From: JAJYSO01 sp964586655
GTDB taxonomy: Bacteria > Bacteroidota > Bacteroidia > Flavobacteriales > Flavobacteriaceae
Assembly (NCBI GenBank): GCA_964586655.1
Contig: CAZPGY010000010.1
Location: 22,152-86,151 of the forward strand
DNA length: 64,000 nucleotides
Reading direction: 5' to 3'
The position numbers and the translations under genes were made by a program. This document shows, piece after piece, positions 1 to 8,603 of the stretch. Under the pieces are notes generated by a model that was not told the DNA's origin, did not search any database, and was given only the letters and a program-made list of their open reading frames with translations. Within the stretch, counting starts at the first letter, position 1; the number at the start of each line of letters is the position of its first letter.

Positions 1-542
1 TCCAGCCCTTGACGCATGGCCGCTATGCGTCCATCCATCATATCACTGGGCGCGACAAAATCGGCGCCGGCCTCGGCATGAGAGACCGCCATTTTGGTCA
101 GACTTTCCACCGATTCATCGTTGAGGATTATACCGTCTTTGACAATTCCGTCGTGTCCGTAAACCGAATAAGGATCCAAGGCCACATCGGTCATAACCAG
201 CATTTTGGGCTGGGCTTTTTTGACCGCTTTGATGGCGCGTTGCATCAAGCCTTCGGGATTGACGGCTTCCTTGCCTTGGTTGTCTTTGAGTCCTTCGGGC
301 ACTTTGACAAACAACAAAACCGATTTGATTCCAAGCTGCCATAATTCTTGGATTTCTTTTTGCAATAAATCTAAGCTAAACCGGTAGTAACCGGGCATAG
401 AAGCGATTTCTTCTTTTTTGTTTTCCCCTTCCACCACAAAGAGTGGCGCTTGAAAGTCATTGGGGGTTAGTGTGGTTTCCTGTATGAGCTGGCGAAGCGC
501 TGGGCTTGTTCGCAATCGCCTGTTTCTGTGGGTGAGTTGCAT
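1..542 (-). CDS. hemB: Porphobilinogen synthase (delta-aminolevulinic acid dehydratase), cut by the left edge
   Basis: HemB condenses two 5-aminolevulinate molecules to porphobilinogen in cytoplasmic tetrapyrrole synthesis. About 180 N-terminal codons are visible of a protein that is usually 320-330 residues; the rest lies beyond base 1. The reading frame gives the typical start MQLTHRNRRLRTSPALRQLI, the segment LFVKVPEGLKDNQGKEAVNP, and near the cut GADFVAPSDMMDGRIAAMRQ. The metal-site segment reads DVALDPYSVYGHDG, with Ala and Asp where zinc enzymes have Cys. In the family that pattern marks the magnesium/potassium-type rather than the cysteine-zinc-type enzyme. A TACCTTTG -7 box lies 22 bases upstream of the ATG. 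Both lysines expected for catalysis fall outside the window. Confidence 0.95.
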   Translation of the reverse strand, partial: MQLTHRNRRLRTSPALRQLIQETTLTPNDFQAPLFVVEGENKKEEIASMPGYYRFSLDLLQKEIQELWQLGIKSVLLFVKVPEGLKDNQGKEAVNPEGLMQRAIKAVKKAQPKMLVMTDVALDPYSVYGHDGIVKDGIILNDESVESLTKMAVSHAEAGADFVAPSDMMDGRIAAMRQGL

Positions 543-564
543 GATTCCGCTGTTTTTTAATAGG

Positions 565-572
565 CAAAGGTA
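565..572 (-). promoter_or_regulatory. Bacteroidota -7 box for hemB
   Basis: On the minus strand this reads TACCTTTG, matching TAnnTTTG, a short distance before the hemB ATG. I see no convincing TTG 19-20 bases further up, so only the -7 part is supported. Confidence 0.45.
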
Positions 573-738
573 AACAATATCCTTGGTGAAGGCTTGAAGT
601 ATTTTCCAATTTCTCGGGTTTTATGCCGCTTGAGATTGAGCTCATTTTGAAAATATCGGAGTCTCACAAAATAGGCTGAAATCTTTGGGAAAGGGTCATT
701 ATAAGGGAATTAAACATTGTTAAAATAACAAATTGCAG

Positions 739-768
739 TTTGTTGATGGGGCTTAAGCCTTATATTTG
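739..768 (+). promoter_or_regulatory. Bacteroidota-type promoter for the desaturase
   Basis: TTTG at 739-742 is followed after 18 bases by TATATTTG at 761-768, a good match to the Bacteroidota TTTG/TAnnTTTG promoter. It is 24 bases upstream of the desaturase ATG. Confidence 0.6.
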
Positions 769-792
769 TTAGGATAAAAATTCGTTTGAAAA

Positions 793-1902
793 ATGGACAG
801 ACTTTCATATTTAAAGGATAAGGAAGAAAATAAGTTATTCAGGGAATTGAGAAAACGCGTTAAAAAGCGGGTGAAAGAGATCCCCGAGAATCGTGACAAT
901 TATTTAAAGATAAAAGCAGTCTTGCTCCCTATAATTTATTTTGGGAGTTATTTTATAGCCGTTTTTAATGGTCATAGTCCTTGGATATACATCAGTATGT
1001 TTGTGGTAATGGGATTGACCTTGGTGTTGCTGTACCTCAATGTAATTCACGAAGCGGCACACAACAATGTTTTTAAAAGCAAACGCCTGAATCGTATGGC
1101 CTTGGGAATTTTTGATTTGATTGGCGCCAACAGTTATATTTGGCAAAAACGGCATGTGCAAAGTCATCACAGTTATGCCAATGTAGATGGTTGGGACACC
1201 GATGTGGAACAAAGTGGATTGATCAAAATTTTTCCCCACATCACCGCCAAGGGCTTGCAGAAATATCAGGATAAATATATCTTTTTTGCCTATCCGTTAT
1301 TTCTGTTTAACTGGATGTTTATTCGAGATTTCAAAGATTTTTTCTCCAAAAATAGAGTAATTTATAAGGTGCACGGTCCGGTGCCGCCCCGAGAAAAAGT
1401 AAAGCTTCTATTTTTTAAGCTGTTTTATTTCTTTTATCAAATTGCACTTCCCGTTTTGTTGTTTAAGGTCTCTTTGGGGTTGGCGCTTGGAGCCTGGGCT
1501 GCCCAAATTCTTTCCGGAAGTGTTTTTGCGCTGTTTGTATTATTGCCTTTGCATCCCTTGCCAGACAATGCTTTTCCCTTGCCCGATGAAAATAAGAACC
1601 TGCCTTATAGCTACTTGAGGCATCAGTTTGAGGTGACCAATGATTTGCGACAAAACAACTGGTTTGTTCGTCATATTTTGGGAAATTTTAATTTCCATGT
1701 GGCTCACCACTTGTTTCCCAATTACAGCTATGCTTACTACAATGAAATTACCGAGGAAATTGAACAGTTTGCCAAAGAAAATGGATTTGTGTATAAGCGT
1801 TTTTCCATGACTGACGCTTTAAAAAAACACTACCGCCTGCTGCGGATGAATGCGCACAACATCAAACCCATACAGCACGTTTTTGAAGGACTGGACTCTT
1901 GA
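793..1902 (+). CDS. Membrane fatty-acid desaturase (acyl-lipid/linoleoyl-CoA desaturase family)
   Basis: A 369-residue integral-membrane di-iron desaturase that introduces a double bond into fatty acyl chains at the inner membrane. The three histidine boxes are all present: HEAAH at residues 86-90, HVQSHH at 121-126 and HVAHH at 302-306. Hydrophobic segments sit around residues 44-82 and 205-252, matching the four-helix fold. No cytochrome b5 domain is fused at the N-terminus, so electrons must come from a separate donor. The general family assignment is secure, but regiospecificity cannot be read from the sequence. It stands alone with its own promoter upstream; the downstream gene is convergent. 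Confidence 0.93.
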   Translation: MDRLSYLKDKEENKLFRELRKRVKKRVKEIPENRDNYLKIKAVLLPIIYFGSYFIAVFNGHSPWIYISMFVVMGLTLVLLYLNVIHEAAHNNVFKSKRLNRMALGIFDLIGANSYIWQKRHVQSHHSYANVDGWDTDVEQSGLIKIFPHITAKGLQKYQDKYIFFAYPLFLFNWMFIRDFKDFFSKNRVIYKVHGPVPPREKVKLLFFKLFYFFYQIALPVLLFKVSLGLALGAWAAQILSGSVFALFVLLPLHPLPDNAFPLPDENKNLPYSYLRHQFEVTNDLRQNNWFVRHILGNFNFHVAHHLFPNYSYAYYNEITEEIEQFAKENGFVYKRFSMTDALKKHYRLLRMNAHNIKPIQHVFEGLDS

Positions 1903-2045
1903 AGTTGCTGGTAGTTTGGTTTCTTCCGGATCACTATATTGCCGGGATTTTAATCTTTTTTATTGCTGGCGAAGTGGGGGAGATGATGGGATTCATCCCA
2001 TAAACTGTGACGGGTTGGTTCTCGATAATTATACGGAAGTGATTG

Positions 2046-2088
2046 TTGAAATTTAGACCTGAATATTGGGCTGTTTTGTATGTCTAAT
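2046..2088 (+). repeat. Remnant right arm of a palindrome-ended intergenic element
   Basis: This stretch matches 28291-28333 at 39 of 43 positions by eye, including TTGAAATTTAGAC and ATATTGGGCT. The 28.2 kb copy continues into an AATTGGTAT terminal repeat that is not preserved here, so this is a decayed copy. Confidence 0.6.
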
Positions 2089-2123
2089 CAACGATCTGTA
2101 GGCGCTCTTGAAATTTGGTGTAA

Positions 2124-2154
2124 CTAAAAAGAGCCGCTCAAATTTGAACGGCTC
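2124..2154 (-). terminator. Rho-independent terminator after the T9SS cargo gene
   Basis: The minus strand carries an almost perfect palindrome, GAGCCGTTCAAA/TTTGAGCGGCTC, followed by five Ts. It lies 30 bases past the stop of the leftward gene. It could also act weakly on the convergent desaturase transcript. Confidence 0.6.
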
Positions 2155-2183
2155 ATAACTTTTAGGGGTTTAGGAACCAAAAT

Positions 2184-2951
2184 TTATTCTTTTATGATTT
2201 TAAAAGTCTTCTCCACATTATCAATTCTTGCTTTGAGAAGGTAAATCCCTGAGGCCAGTTCACTCATATTCAAATGAGTATTTGTCCGGTTGGGCGCAAG
2301 GCTTTTTACTTTTTGCCCCAGAACGTTGTACAATTCAATTTTTTGAATAGCGGAATGAGCCTGAAGGAACAAATTGTTTTTTACCGGGTTCGGATAAAAT
2401 TTAAATCCCTTGAAACTTTGATTTTTTACGGCCATATCTCCATCATAATTAGAATCAATTGTCACCGTAATGTCAATAAATTCCCAATCGGGATTGCTGG
2501 GATCCGGGGTGGGAGTCCAACCTTGGGTATCGGGAAAATCACCGTTGGCAGAGCCGCCGATTCGAAAAACAAATGAGCCGTCGGGCGCCATGCTCAGCAA
2601 CGAAAGCATAGAAGAAGTTCCGGTGAAGGGACTACTCATCTGTCCGGTAGTGTCAACAACTTTGACCCAGCCCATTCCCATAGCGCTCAAATCAACCCAC
2701 ATGTTGATGTTGGCATCTTTATTAAACGAAACAACAAATGCCAAGCTGTCTACGTTGACAGTGCCGGGATTGACGATAACCTCTTTTGCGGTGTAATCGC
2801 CATAGCCATTGGCTTCGGGGCCACTCATTTGAAAAGAAACATTACTTGAGGCTCCTTCGCTGTGAAACTCCGTGAAATAAAAACCGTTTTGTGCATTGGC
2901 CATAAGACCAAAACTCAGGATAAATACAAAAACGAGTAAAGTTTTTTTCAT
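2184..2951 (-). CDS. Secreted protein with type IX secretion C-terminal sorting domain
   Basis: A 255-residue exported protein. Residues 1-20 form a Sec signal peptide ending ANA before Gln21. Residues about 183-255 form a type A T9SS sorting domain: it opens with FKFYPNPVKNNLFLQ, has the middle motif LYNVLGQKV and ends with the GIYLLKARI strand and a lysine-rich KTFKIIKE tail. Such domains send the protein through the outer membrane by the T9SS and are normally removed on the surface. Residues 21-180 are Asp/Gly/Ser-rich, beta-like and not recognised as an enzyme. The gene has a terminator behind it and no operon partner. Function beyond being a surface or secreted cargo is unknown. Confidence 0.88.
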   Translation of the reverse strand: MKKTLLVFVFILSFGLMANAQNGFYFTEFHSEGASSNVSFQMSGPEANGYGDYTAKEVIVNPGTVNVDSLAFVVSFNKDANINMWVDLSAMGMGWVKVVDTTGQMSSPFTGTSSMLSLLSMAPDGSFVFRIGGSANGDFPDTQGWTPTPDPSNPDWEFIDITVTIDSNYDGDMAVKNQSFKGFKFYPNPVKNNLFLQAHSAIQKIELYNVLGQKVKSLAPNRTNTHLNMSELASGIYLLKARIDNVEKTFKIIKE

Positions 2952-3077
2952 AACTGTATTTTTTAATATTGATAAAATTGCAATAAAGTTGTATAAACAA
3001 CGAAATTACATCAAATTTTGGAAATGAGACGAGATTTGTACCTTTTTTGATATATTGGTGGGGTAATTTTGCCGCTT

Positions 3078-3860
3078 ATGAAATTCATCTGGTTCGGATT
3101 TATCTTTTTATGGACGCTGTCGATATCGGCACAGGAAGTGCGGGTGCAGTTGCTGAAAAAAATCCCATTAAAAACCGATCGGTTTGTCGGGGAGGATAAA
3201 TATGGAAGTTTATATGTCATAACCGATAAAACCCTGTATAAAGAAACCCCGGAAGGAGAACGCCGTCAATTTTCTTTGTTGCGCTTGGGACAACTCACTT
3301 CGGTCGATATTACCAATCCTTTAAAGTTAGTGCTGTTCTATAAGCATACAAATACAGTGGTTTTGCTCGACGACCAGTTGAACAGTATTCGACAAATAGA
3401 TTTTAATACCCTTTCTTACTTCCGTACGGTGAGTTATGCGGCTAATGCGGCCCAAAACAGCCTGTGGGTTTTTAATACCGATAATCGCGAGCTCGAACGG
3501 TTTGACTATGAGCGAGAAGCGGTAATAGCACATTCACAACCCATAAGCGGGAAAATACTCGACTTGGAGAGTAATTTCAATTACTGTTGGCTGCTAACCG
3601 ATCAAAAACTGTTGGCCTTTAATGCTTATGGTAGTTTTATGGGAGCTTACCCCAATAAAAACTTGGAAAAAATCGGATTTTATGACAATTATTTGATTGG
3701 TTATGGCGCACATAAATTGTGGCTCTTTGATATTAAACAAACGCGTTATTTTAAGCTGCTGGAAGAGGTTGTTGTAAAAAATATTTTTATTCGCGGAAAT
3801 CGTTTGATGATTTATGATGGGGATTGGCTGTTTACCTATCAAATTATTCGAGAGAATTGA
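3078..3860 (+). CDS. Secreted protein of unknown function, possible beta-propeller
   Basis: I do not recognise a named family. The protein is 260 residues with a signal peptide (MKFIWFGFIFLWTLSISAQ). The rest alternates short hydrophobic strands and turns, such as GSLYVITDKTLYK, NSLWVFNTDNRELERF and NYCWLLTDQKLLAF, a pattern suggesting WD/PQQ-like propeller blades. I chose the ATG at 3078 over an in-frame TTG nine bases upstream. That TTG overlaps a TAATTTTG -7 box at 3064-3071, and the ATG opens a cleaner signal peptide. The leader would then be only a few bases or absent. It precedes the kinase gene by about 250 bases with no clear terminator. Confidence 0.75.
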   Translation: MKFIWFGFIFLWTLSISAQEVRVQLLKKIPLKTDRFVGEDKYGSLYVITDKTLYKETPEGERRQFSLLRLGQLTSVDITNPLKLVLFYKHTNTVVLLDDQLNSIRQIDFNTLSYFRTVSYAANAAQNSLWVFNTDNRELERFDYEREAVIAHSQPISGKILDLESNFNYCWLLTDQKLLAFNAYGSFMGAYPNKNLEKIGFYDNYLIGYGAHKLWLFDIKQTRYFKLLEEVVVKNIFIRGNRLMIYDGDWLFTYQIIREN

Positions 3861-4109
3861 GTGAAGAAAAATGCAAATGATGCTGTGATAAACAGGATTA
3901 CTGTCTTCGCCTGACTTTTAATGGTTTCTGGCTAAAAAAATGTCATTTCAAATTGTTTTTAATCCGTTTTTTTGGGGGCTGAGGGTGAAAATTACAGGGG
4001 CATTTTCACGGTTAGGAGAGGAAAAGTTGGACAGTTAACCCGATCAGGTATCGGTCAAAATCCGTATCTTTACCACGAAAAAATATCACTTTAAATACCC
4101 CAAAAACTT

Positions 4110-4727
4110 ATGCACATTGCCATCGCCGGGAATATTGGAGCCGGAAAAACAACACTGACCAGACTCTTGGCCAAGCACTATAAATGGGAAGGGCAGTATG
4201 AGGATGTTGTGGAGAATCCTTACTTAGAGGATTTTTACAATAAGATGGAGCGTTGGTCTTTTAATTTACAAGTTTATTTTTTAAACAGTCGTTTTCGACA
4301 AATTCTCGAAATCAGGGAAAAAGACCGGGATGTCATTCAGGATCGAACTATTTATGAAGATGCCTATATCTTTGCGCCTAACTTGCATGCCATGGGCCTG
4401 ATGAGTTCGCGAGATTTTGAGAATTACACCTCCTTGTTTCAGTTGATGGAACGCGTGACAGAAGCCCCGGATTTGTTGATCTACCTGCGTAGTACTGTTC
4501 CTAATCTTGTCGATCAAATTCAGAAACGCGGGCGAGAATATGAAAATTCAATTTCTATCGATTACCTCAATCGTCTCAACGAGCGGTACGAGGCTTGGAT
4601 TCAAGATTATAACAAGGGGAAATGTTTGATATTTGAAGTGGATAAGCTTAATTTTGTCGATGAGCCTGAAGACCTCGGAATTATTATTAATAAGATTGAT
4701 GCCGAGTTGCACGGACTTTTCGAATAA
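4110..4727 (+). CDS. Deoxynucleoside kinase
   Basis: A 205-residue cytoplasmic kinase of the dCK/dGK/TK2-like family, which phosphorylates deoxynucleosides in nucleotide salvage. The P-loop GNIGAGKTT is at residues 7-15. The segment VENPYLEDFY supplies the family's substrate-binding glutamate region and QDRTIYED matches the conserved DR[ST]-x-x-ED motif. The lid region RGREYENSI follows at about residues 139-147. Length is normal for bacterial members. The start ATG is followed directly by the beta1-P-loop strand, as expected. A TATCTTTA box at 4065-4072 may be its -7 element. The next gene begins 17 bases after the stop, so the two are probably cotranscribed. Confidence 0.93.
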   Translation: MHIAIAGNIGAGKTTLTRLLAKHYKWEGQYEDVVENPYLEDFYNKMERWSFNLQVYFLNSRFRQILEIREKDRDVIQDRTIYEDAYIFAPNLHAMGLMSSRDFENYTSLFQLMERVTEAPDLLIYLRSTVPNLVDQIQKRGREYENSISIDYLNRLNERYEAWIQDYNKGKCLIFEVDKLNFVDEPEDLGIIINKIDAELHGLFE

Positions 4728-4744
4728 CTATTAAAACTTGCAAA

Positions 4745-5197
4745 ATGCCCAAAATTCGATTGACCAAACGCTTTACCTTTGAGACCGGTCATGCCCTTTA
4801 TGGCTATGACGGAAAATGTAGAAATGTGCACGGACACGGCTACAAGCTGTATGTCACCATTATAGGAGACCCCATCACAGACGCTTCTCATGTCAAACAC
4901 GGAATGGTAATGGATTTTGGGGATTTAAAGAAAATTGTCAATGAGGAAATTGTCGATAAGTATGATCACGCCATTGTATTTAATCGAAATTCGCCACACA
5001 AAGCCTTGGGAGAAGAACTACAGGCCCAAGGGCATCAAGTGATTTTGGCCGACTTTCAGCCCACCAGCGAGCTTTTAATTACTCATTTTGCAGCAGTCAT
5101 CAAAGAACGCCTTCCCCATAATATTGCTTTGCATTCCCTAAAACTTCAAGAAACTGATACGAGTTATGCCGAATGGTATGCTTCGGACAATAAGTAG
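4745..5197 (+). CDS. queD: 6-carboxy-5,6,7,8-tetrahydropterin synthase / 6-pyruvoyl-tetrahydropterin synthase family
   Basis: A 150-residue T-fold enzyme converting 7,8-dihydroneopterin triphosphate. In most bacteria it makes 6-carboxytetrahydropterin for queuosine and other deazapurines. The zinc ligands are visible as His16, His29 and His31, and Cys25 gives the C-x3-H-x-H pattern (CRNVHGH) of the QueD group. The conserved strand MVMDFGDLK and the YDHAIVFN segment that carries the catalytic histidine are also present. Residues 89-109 include an insertion-like loop, GEELQAQGHQV. The gene follows the deoxynucleoside kinase in a probable two-gene operon. A strict PTPS role cannot be excluded from sequence alone. 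Confidence 0.88.
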   Translation: MPKIRLTKRFTFETGHALYGYDGKCRNVHGHGYKLYVTIIGDPITDASHVKHGMVMDFGDLKKIVNEEIVDKYDHAIVFNRNSPHKALGEELQAQGHQVILADFQPTSELLITHFAAVIKERLPHNIALHSLKLQETDTSYAEWYASDNK

Positions 5198-5261
5198 CGC
5201 TCCTGCCAAGGCGATTGCGCTTTTTTTTTAAATTTCGTTAATTTAGAGGCGTGAGTAGTAT

Positions 5262-5294
5262 AACCCTTCAAGGGGTCAAAACCCTTGAAGGGTT
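5262..5294. repeat. Perfect 13-bp inverted repeat with 7-nt loop
   Basis: AACCCTTCAAGGG and CCCTTGAAGGGTT flank a 7-base loop. No T-run follows on either strand, so it is not a canonical terminator, though it lies between the convergent queD and atpG ends. It sits in a 318-base gap (5198-5515) that otherwise holds only AT-rich sequence and the atp terminator. Confidence 0.7.
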
Positions 5295-5454
5295 ATTCAT
5301 ACAAGATAGCACTATCCTTGCAATTTAAACTATTATAGAACACCGACCCATCAACGCTATACTCTCTGATTATCAGTAATTTGAAATTAATTACTTGATT
5401 TTTAAGGAATGGCTATATATTGTGTGTTTTGAGTCCGTTCGGTTGGGGGGATCA

Positions 5455-5489
5455 TAAAAAATGCCGAAAGCTTGCTGGCCTCGGCATTT
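5455..5489 (-). terminator. Rho-independent terminator of the atp gene cluster
   Basis: On the minus strand a 9-bp stem (AAATGCCGA/TCGGCATTT) with a 13-base loop runs into a run of Ts, 26 bases past the atpG stop. Confidence 0.75.
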
Positions 5490-5515
5490 ATAGGATGACT
5501 ATTTTGTCGGTTTTA

Positions 5516-6379
5516 TTAACCATTCAAGGCCTCTGCACCACCAACGATTTCAAGGATCTCATTGGTAATAGCAGCCTGTCGGGCTTTGTTGTATTGCAAA
5601 CTCAAATCACTCTTCAATTCCGTAGCATTGTCTGTAGCCTTGTGCATGGCTGTCATTCGCGCCCCGTGCTCAGAAGCTATCGAATCACGGAGGGCTTTAA
5701 ACAATTGGATTTTGAGTGATTTTGGAATCAATTCTTCAATAATTTGATCCTTTTCGGGTTCAAAAATATAATCGACATTTCCACTGCTTTTGCCCTCATC
5801 GGTTTTGGGGACAATGGGTAAAAACTGCTCGGTTTTGACCTCTTGGGTGGCCGCATTGATAAATTTGTTGTAAACAATCAAAACTTTGTCATAGTCTTCA
5901 TTGACAAAAGAGTCCATGATGTTTTCAGCAATTTCTGCCACATTATCAAAACGAAGGTCGTCAAAAATGGCGGTGTTGACCTCCTTGACAACATGTGTTT
6001 TTTGCAAGACATCATTGGCTTTTTTACCCAGAGAGAGCAGTTCTACTTCCTTTTGTGCGTATGCTCCGGTGGTCAATTCTTTGGTTTTCTTGACGATATT
6101 GGAGTTAAACGCACCCGCCAATCCACGGTTGGAGGAAATGGGGACAATCAAAACCTTTTTGACCTCACGTTCTTGCGCATATTTACTGTTGGCCCCGTCA
6201 CTGGAGGCGCTCAGGTTTTGTAAGAGTTCGGTCAGTTTATCGGCATAAGGACGCATGGCCGTGATGGCTTCTTGCGCCTTGTTCAACTTTGCGGCCGACA
6301 CCATTTTCATGGCATTGGTGATTTGCATCGTTGAAGAGACCGAGCTGATTCTGTTTCGAAGTTCCTTAAGATTTGCCAT
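5516..6379 (-). CDS. atpG: F1 ATP synthase gamma subunit
   Basis: The central-stalk rotor subunit of F1, 287 residues, which couples proton flow through F0 to the catalytic hexamer. The N-terminal helix MANLKELRNRISSVSSTMQI-TNAMKMVSAAKL and the C-terminal helix carrying EHGARMTAMHKATDNA are the family's hallmark sequences. Both form the coiled shaft that enters the alpha3beta3 ring. Length is typical. It is the last gene of the leftward atpBEFHAG block, 48 bases after atpA, and is followed by a strong terminator. The usual next gene atpD is not here, which fits the split arrangement known in Bacteroidota. Confidence 0.97.
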   Translation of the reverse strand: MANLKELRNRISSVSSTMQITNAMKMVSAAKLNKAQEAITAMRPYADKLTELLQNLSASSDGANSKYAQEREVKKVLIVPISSNRGLAGAFNSNIVKKTKELTTGAYAQKEVELLSLGKKANDVLQKTHVVKEVNTAIFDDLRFDNVAEIAENIMDSFVNEDYDKVLIVYNKFINAATQEVKTEQFLPIVPKTDEGKSSGNVDYIFEPEKDQIIEELIPKSLKIQLFKALRDSIASEHGARMTAMHKATDNATELKSDLSLQYNKARQAAITNEILEIVGGAEALNG

Positions 6380-6427
6380 AATTAAAGCACATCAGCACTT
6401 TCCCCGCGGAAAGTCAAATTCTGTTGT

Positions 6428-8005
6428 TTATTTATATTTAGCAGCAATTTCTTGGGCTGCATTTTCCATCACTTCCTTAGTTTCATCAGTCAATTTACCA
6501 GACTTTAAAGTATCTAAGGTGTCGCGATGTGTAGCTTCAAGATATTCGAGGTAATCGCGTTCAAATTCCTTGATTTTGTTAGTAGGTACGGCCTTGGCCA
6601 AGTTTTTGGTTCCTACATAAACGACCGCAATCTGGTGTTCTACCGGGTAAGGATCGTTTTGTGCTTGCTTGAGGAATTCAACGTTGCGTTTCCCTTTTTC
6701 GATGGTGTTCATGGTAGCCGCATCCAAGTCTGATCCAAATTGTGAAAAGGCCTCGAGCTCACGGAACTGTGCTTGATCCAATTTGAGTGTACCGGCTACT
6801 TTCTTCATAGATTTTACCTGTGCAGAACCTCCCACACGAGAAACTGAAATTCCTACATCAATAGCGGGGCGAACTCCGGAGTTGAAAAGATCGGAAGTCA
6901 AGAAAATCTGCCCGTCTGTAATAGAAATAACGTTGGTTGGAATGTAAGCAGACACGTCACCGGCTTGGGTTTCAATAATGGGAAGGGCAGTCAAGGAGCC
7001 TCCTCCTTTTACTTTGTCTTTCAAGCCTTCGGGCATGTCGTTCATTTGATTGGCAATCTTGTCGTCGTCAATAATCTTAGCAGCACGTTCCAACAAGCGA
7101 GAGTGCAAATAGAAAACGTCACCCGGATAAGCTTCACGACCCGGAGGGCGACGGAGCAAGAGTGAAATTTCACGATAGGCTACTGCTTGTTTAGAAAGGT
7201 CATCATAAATAATGAGTGCTTGACGACCGGTATCGCGGAAATACTCTCCAATAGAAGCCCCGGCCAATGGAGCATAAACCTGCATTGGAGCAGGGTCAGA
7301 GGCGTTGGCGGCTACAATGGTGGTATAGTCCATAGCGCCTTTTTCATGAAGAGTATTGGCAATTCCGGCTACCGTAGAAGCTTTTTGTCCAATGGCTACA
7401 TAAATACAGTAGACCGGTTCGCCGCGGTCATAAAATTCTTTTTGATTGAGAATGGTATCTACACAAACGGTAGTTTTTCCGGTTTGACGGTCGCCAATCA
7501 CCAACTCTCGTTGACCGCGCCCGATGGGTACCATGGCGTCAATAGATTTAATGCCGGTTTGCAAAGGAGTTTCCACCGGTTCACGGTAGATTACTCCGGG
7601 AGCTTTGCGCTCCAGCGGCATTTGTACTTTTTCACCGCCAATGGCTCCTTTTCCGTCAATGGGTTGTCCAAGGGTATTGACCACACGGCCTACAATCTCA
7701 TCGCCAACCTCAATAGACGCAATACGTTTGGTACGTTTAACGGTGTCACCTTCTTTAATCATTTTAGAAGGGCCGAGCAATACCACGCCCACACTGTCCT
7801 CTTCTAAGTTGAGGATCAAGCCTTCTAAGCCGCCTTCAAAGCTCACAATTTCGCCATATTCGGCGTTTGACAAACCATAGACATTGGCAATACCATCACC
7901 AATAGTCAAGACTGTGCCCACTTCGTTTAAAGAAGCGTCGGCGTCAAAATTAGAGAGCTGTTTTTTTAGGATTGCTGAAACTTCAGCGGGTTTTATTTCT
8001 GCCAT
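6428..8005 (-). CDS. atpA: F1 ATP synthase alpha subunit
   Basis: The nucleotide-binding, non-catalytic subunit of the F1 hexamer, 525 residues. The P-loop GDRQTGKT is at residues 171-178. The conserved segment SVSRVGGSAQ contains the arginine finger that reaches into the catalytic site of the neighbouring beta subunit. The C-terminal helical domain is complete, ending AAQEIAAKYK. It lies 43 bases downstream of atpH and 48 bases upstream of atpG in the same operon. Nothing unusual is visible. Confidence 0.98.
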   Translation of the reverse strand: MAEIKPAEVSAILKKQLSNFDADASLNEVGTVLTIGDGIANVYGLSNAEYGEIVSFEGGLEGLILNLEEDSVGVVLLGPSKMIKEGDTVKRTKRIASIEVGDEIVGRVVNTLGQPIDGKGAIGGEKVQMPLERKAPGVIYREPVETPLQTGIKSIDAMVPIGRGQRELVIGDRQTGKTTVCVDTILNQKEFYDRGEPVYCIYVAIGQKASTVAGIANTLHEKGAMDYTTIVAANASDPAPMQVYAPLAGASIGEYFRDTGRQALIIYDDLSKQAVAYREISLLLRRPPGREAYPGDVFYLHSRLLERAAKIIDDDKIANQMNDMPEGLKDKVKGGGSLTALPIIETQAGDVSAYIPTNVISITDGQIFLTSDLFNSGVRPAIDVGISVSRVGGSAQVKSMKKVAGTLKLDQAQFRELEAFSQFGSDLDAATMNTIEKGKRNVEFLKQAQNDPYPVEHQIAVVYVGTKNLAKAVPTNKIKEFERDYLEYLEATHRDTLDTLKSGKLTDETKEVMENAAQEIAAKYK

Positions 8006-8048
8006 AACTTTTGTATTATGTAGGGGAACCCCCTTGTGAAATCACTAT

Positions 8049-8597
8049 TTATGCGTTTGCGTTTTGTTTAAATCTATGTCTTAAATGGGTCAGTTTTCCT
8101 GCAATACTGGCATCGTATTCCAAATCGCCATAGCGCAACAGAAAGCCTCCCAATAATTTTTCATCCACTTTTTGAGTCAATTCCACCTCTTTGCTGCCCG
8201 TGAGTTCTTTGATTTTGGAAAGGATATTTTCCTCTATCGAAGAAGTCATGGGAACGGCCGTGGTGACTGTGGCTGTGGTGATATTGTTTTGACGGTCAAC
8301 CTCAGCGACAAAAGCTTGGGTTACCTTTTCTAGTAAAGCAATGCGTTTGTTGTCGATTAGGACCTCAAACAGGTTGGTGGTCTCCCGACTGAGGTCTTTA
8401 AAAATGGCTTGCAGTGCGGAGCGCTTAAGCTCATTTTTAATTATCGGACTTCGCAAAACTATTTTTAAATCTTTACTGTCTTGAATGGTGTTTTTAATCA
8501 ACCTGATCTCTTCGGAGACCTGAGATAGATTTCCATTTTCACCGGCCAATGACAATAAAGCTTTGGCGTAACGATGTGCTGCTCGAGAACCGGCCAT
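8049..8597 (-). CDS. atpH: F1 ATP synthase delta subunit
   Basis: The 182-residue subunit (OSCP homologue) that links the b-subunit peripheral stalk to the top of F1. The N-terminal helical domain starts MAGSRAAHRYAKALLSLA, which is the conserved opening with the RYAxAL motif. The C-terminal region contains KLLGGFLLRYGDLEYDASIA, matching the family signature. Only six bases separate it from atpF, indicating tight translational coupling in the operon. Confidence 0.95.
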   Translation of the reverse strand: MAGSRAAHRYAKALLSLAGENGNLSQVSEEIRLIKNTIQDSKDLKIVLRSPIIKNELKRSALQAIFKDLSRETTNLFEVLIDNKRIALLEKVTQAFVAEVDRQNNITTATVTTAVPMTSSIEENILSKIKELTGSKEVELTQKVDEKLLGGFLLRYGDLEYDASIAGKLTHLRHRFKQNANA

Positions 8598-8603
8598 AAG
8601 AAA

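Noticed and set aside
5262..5294. The 13-bp inverted repeat as the queD terminator
   Set aside because: No T-run follows on either strand, so it is reported only as an inverted repeat.
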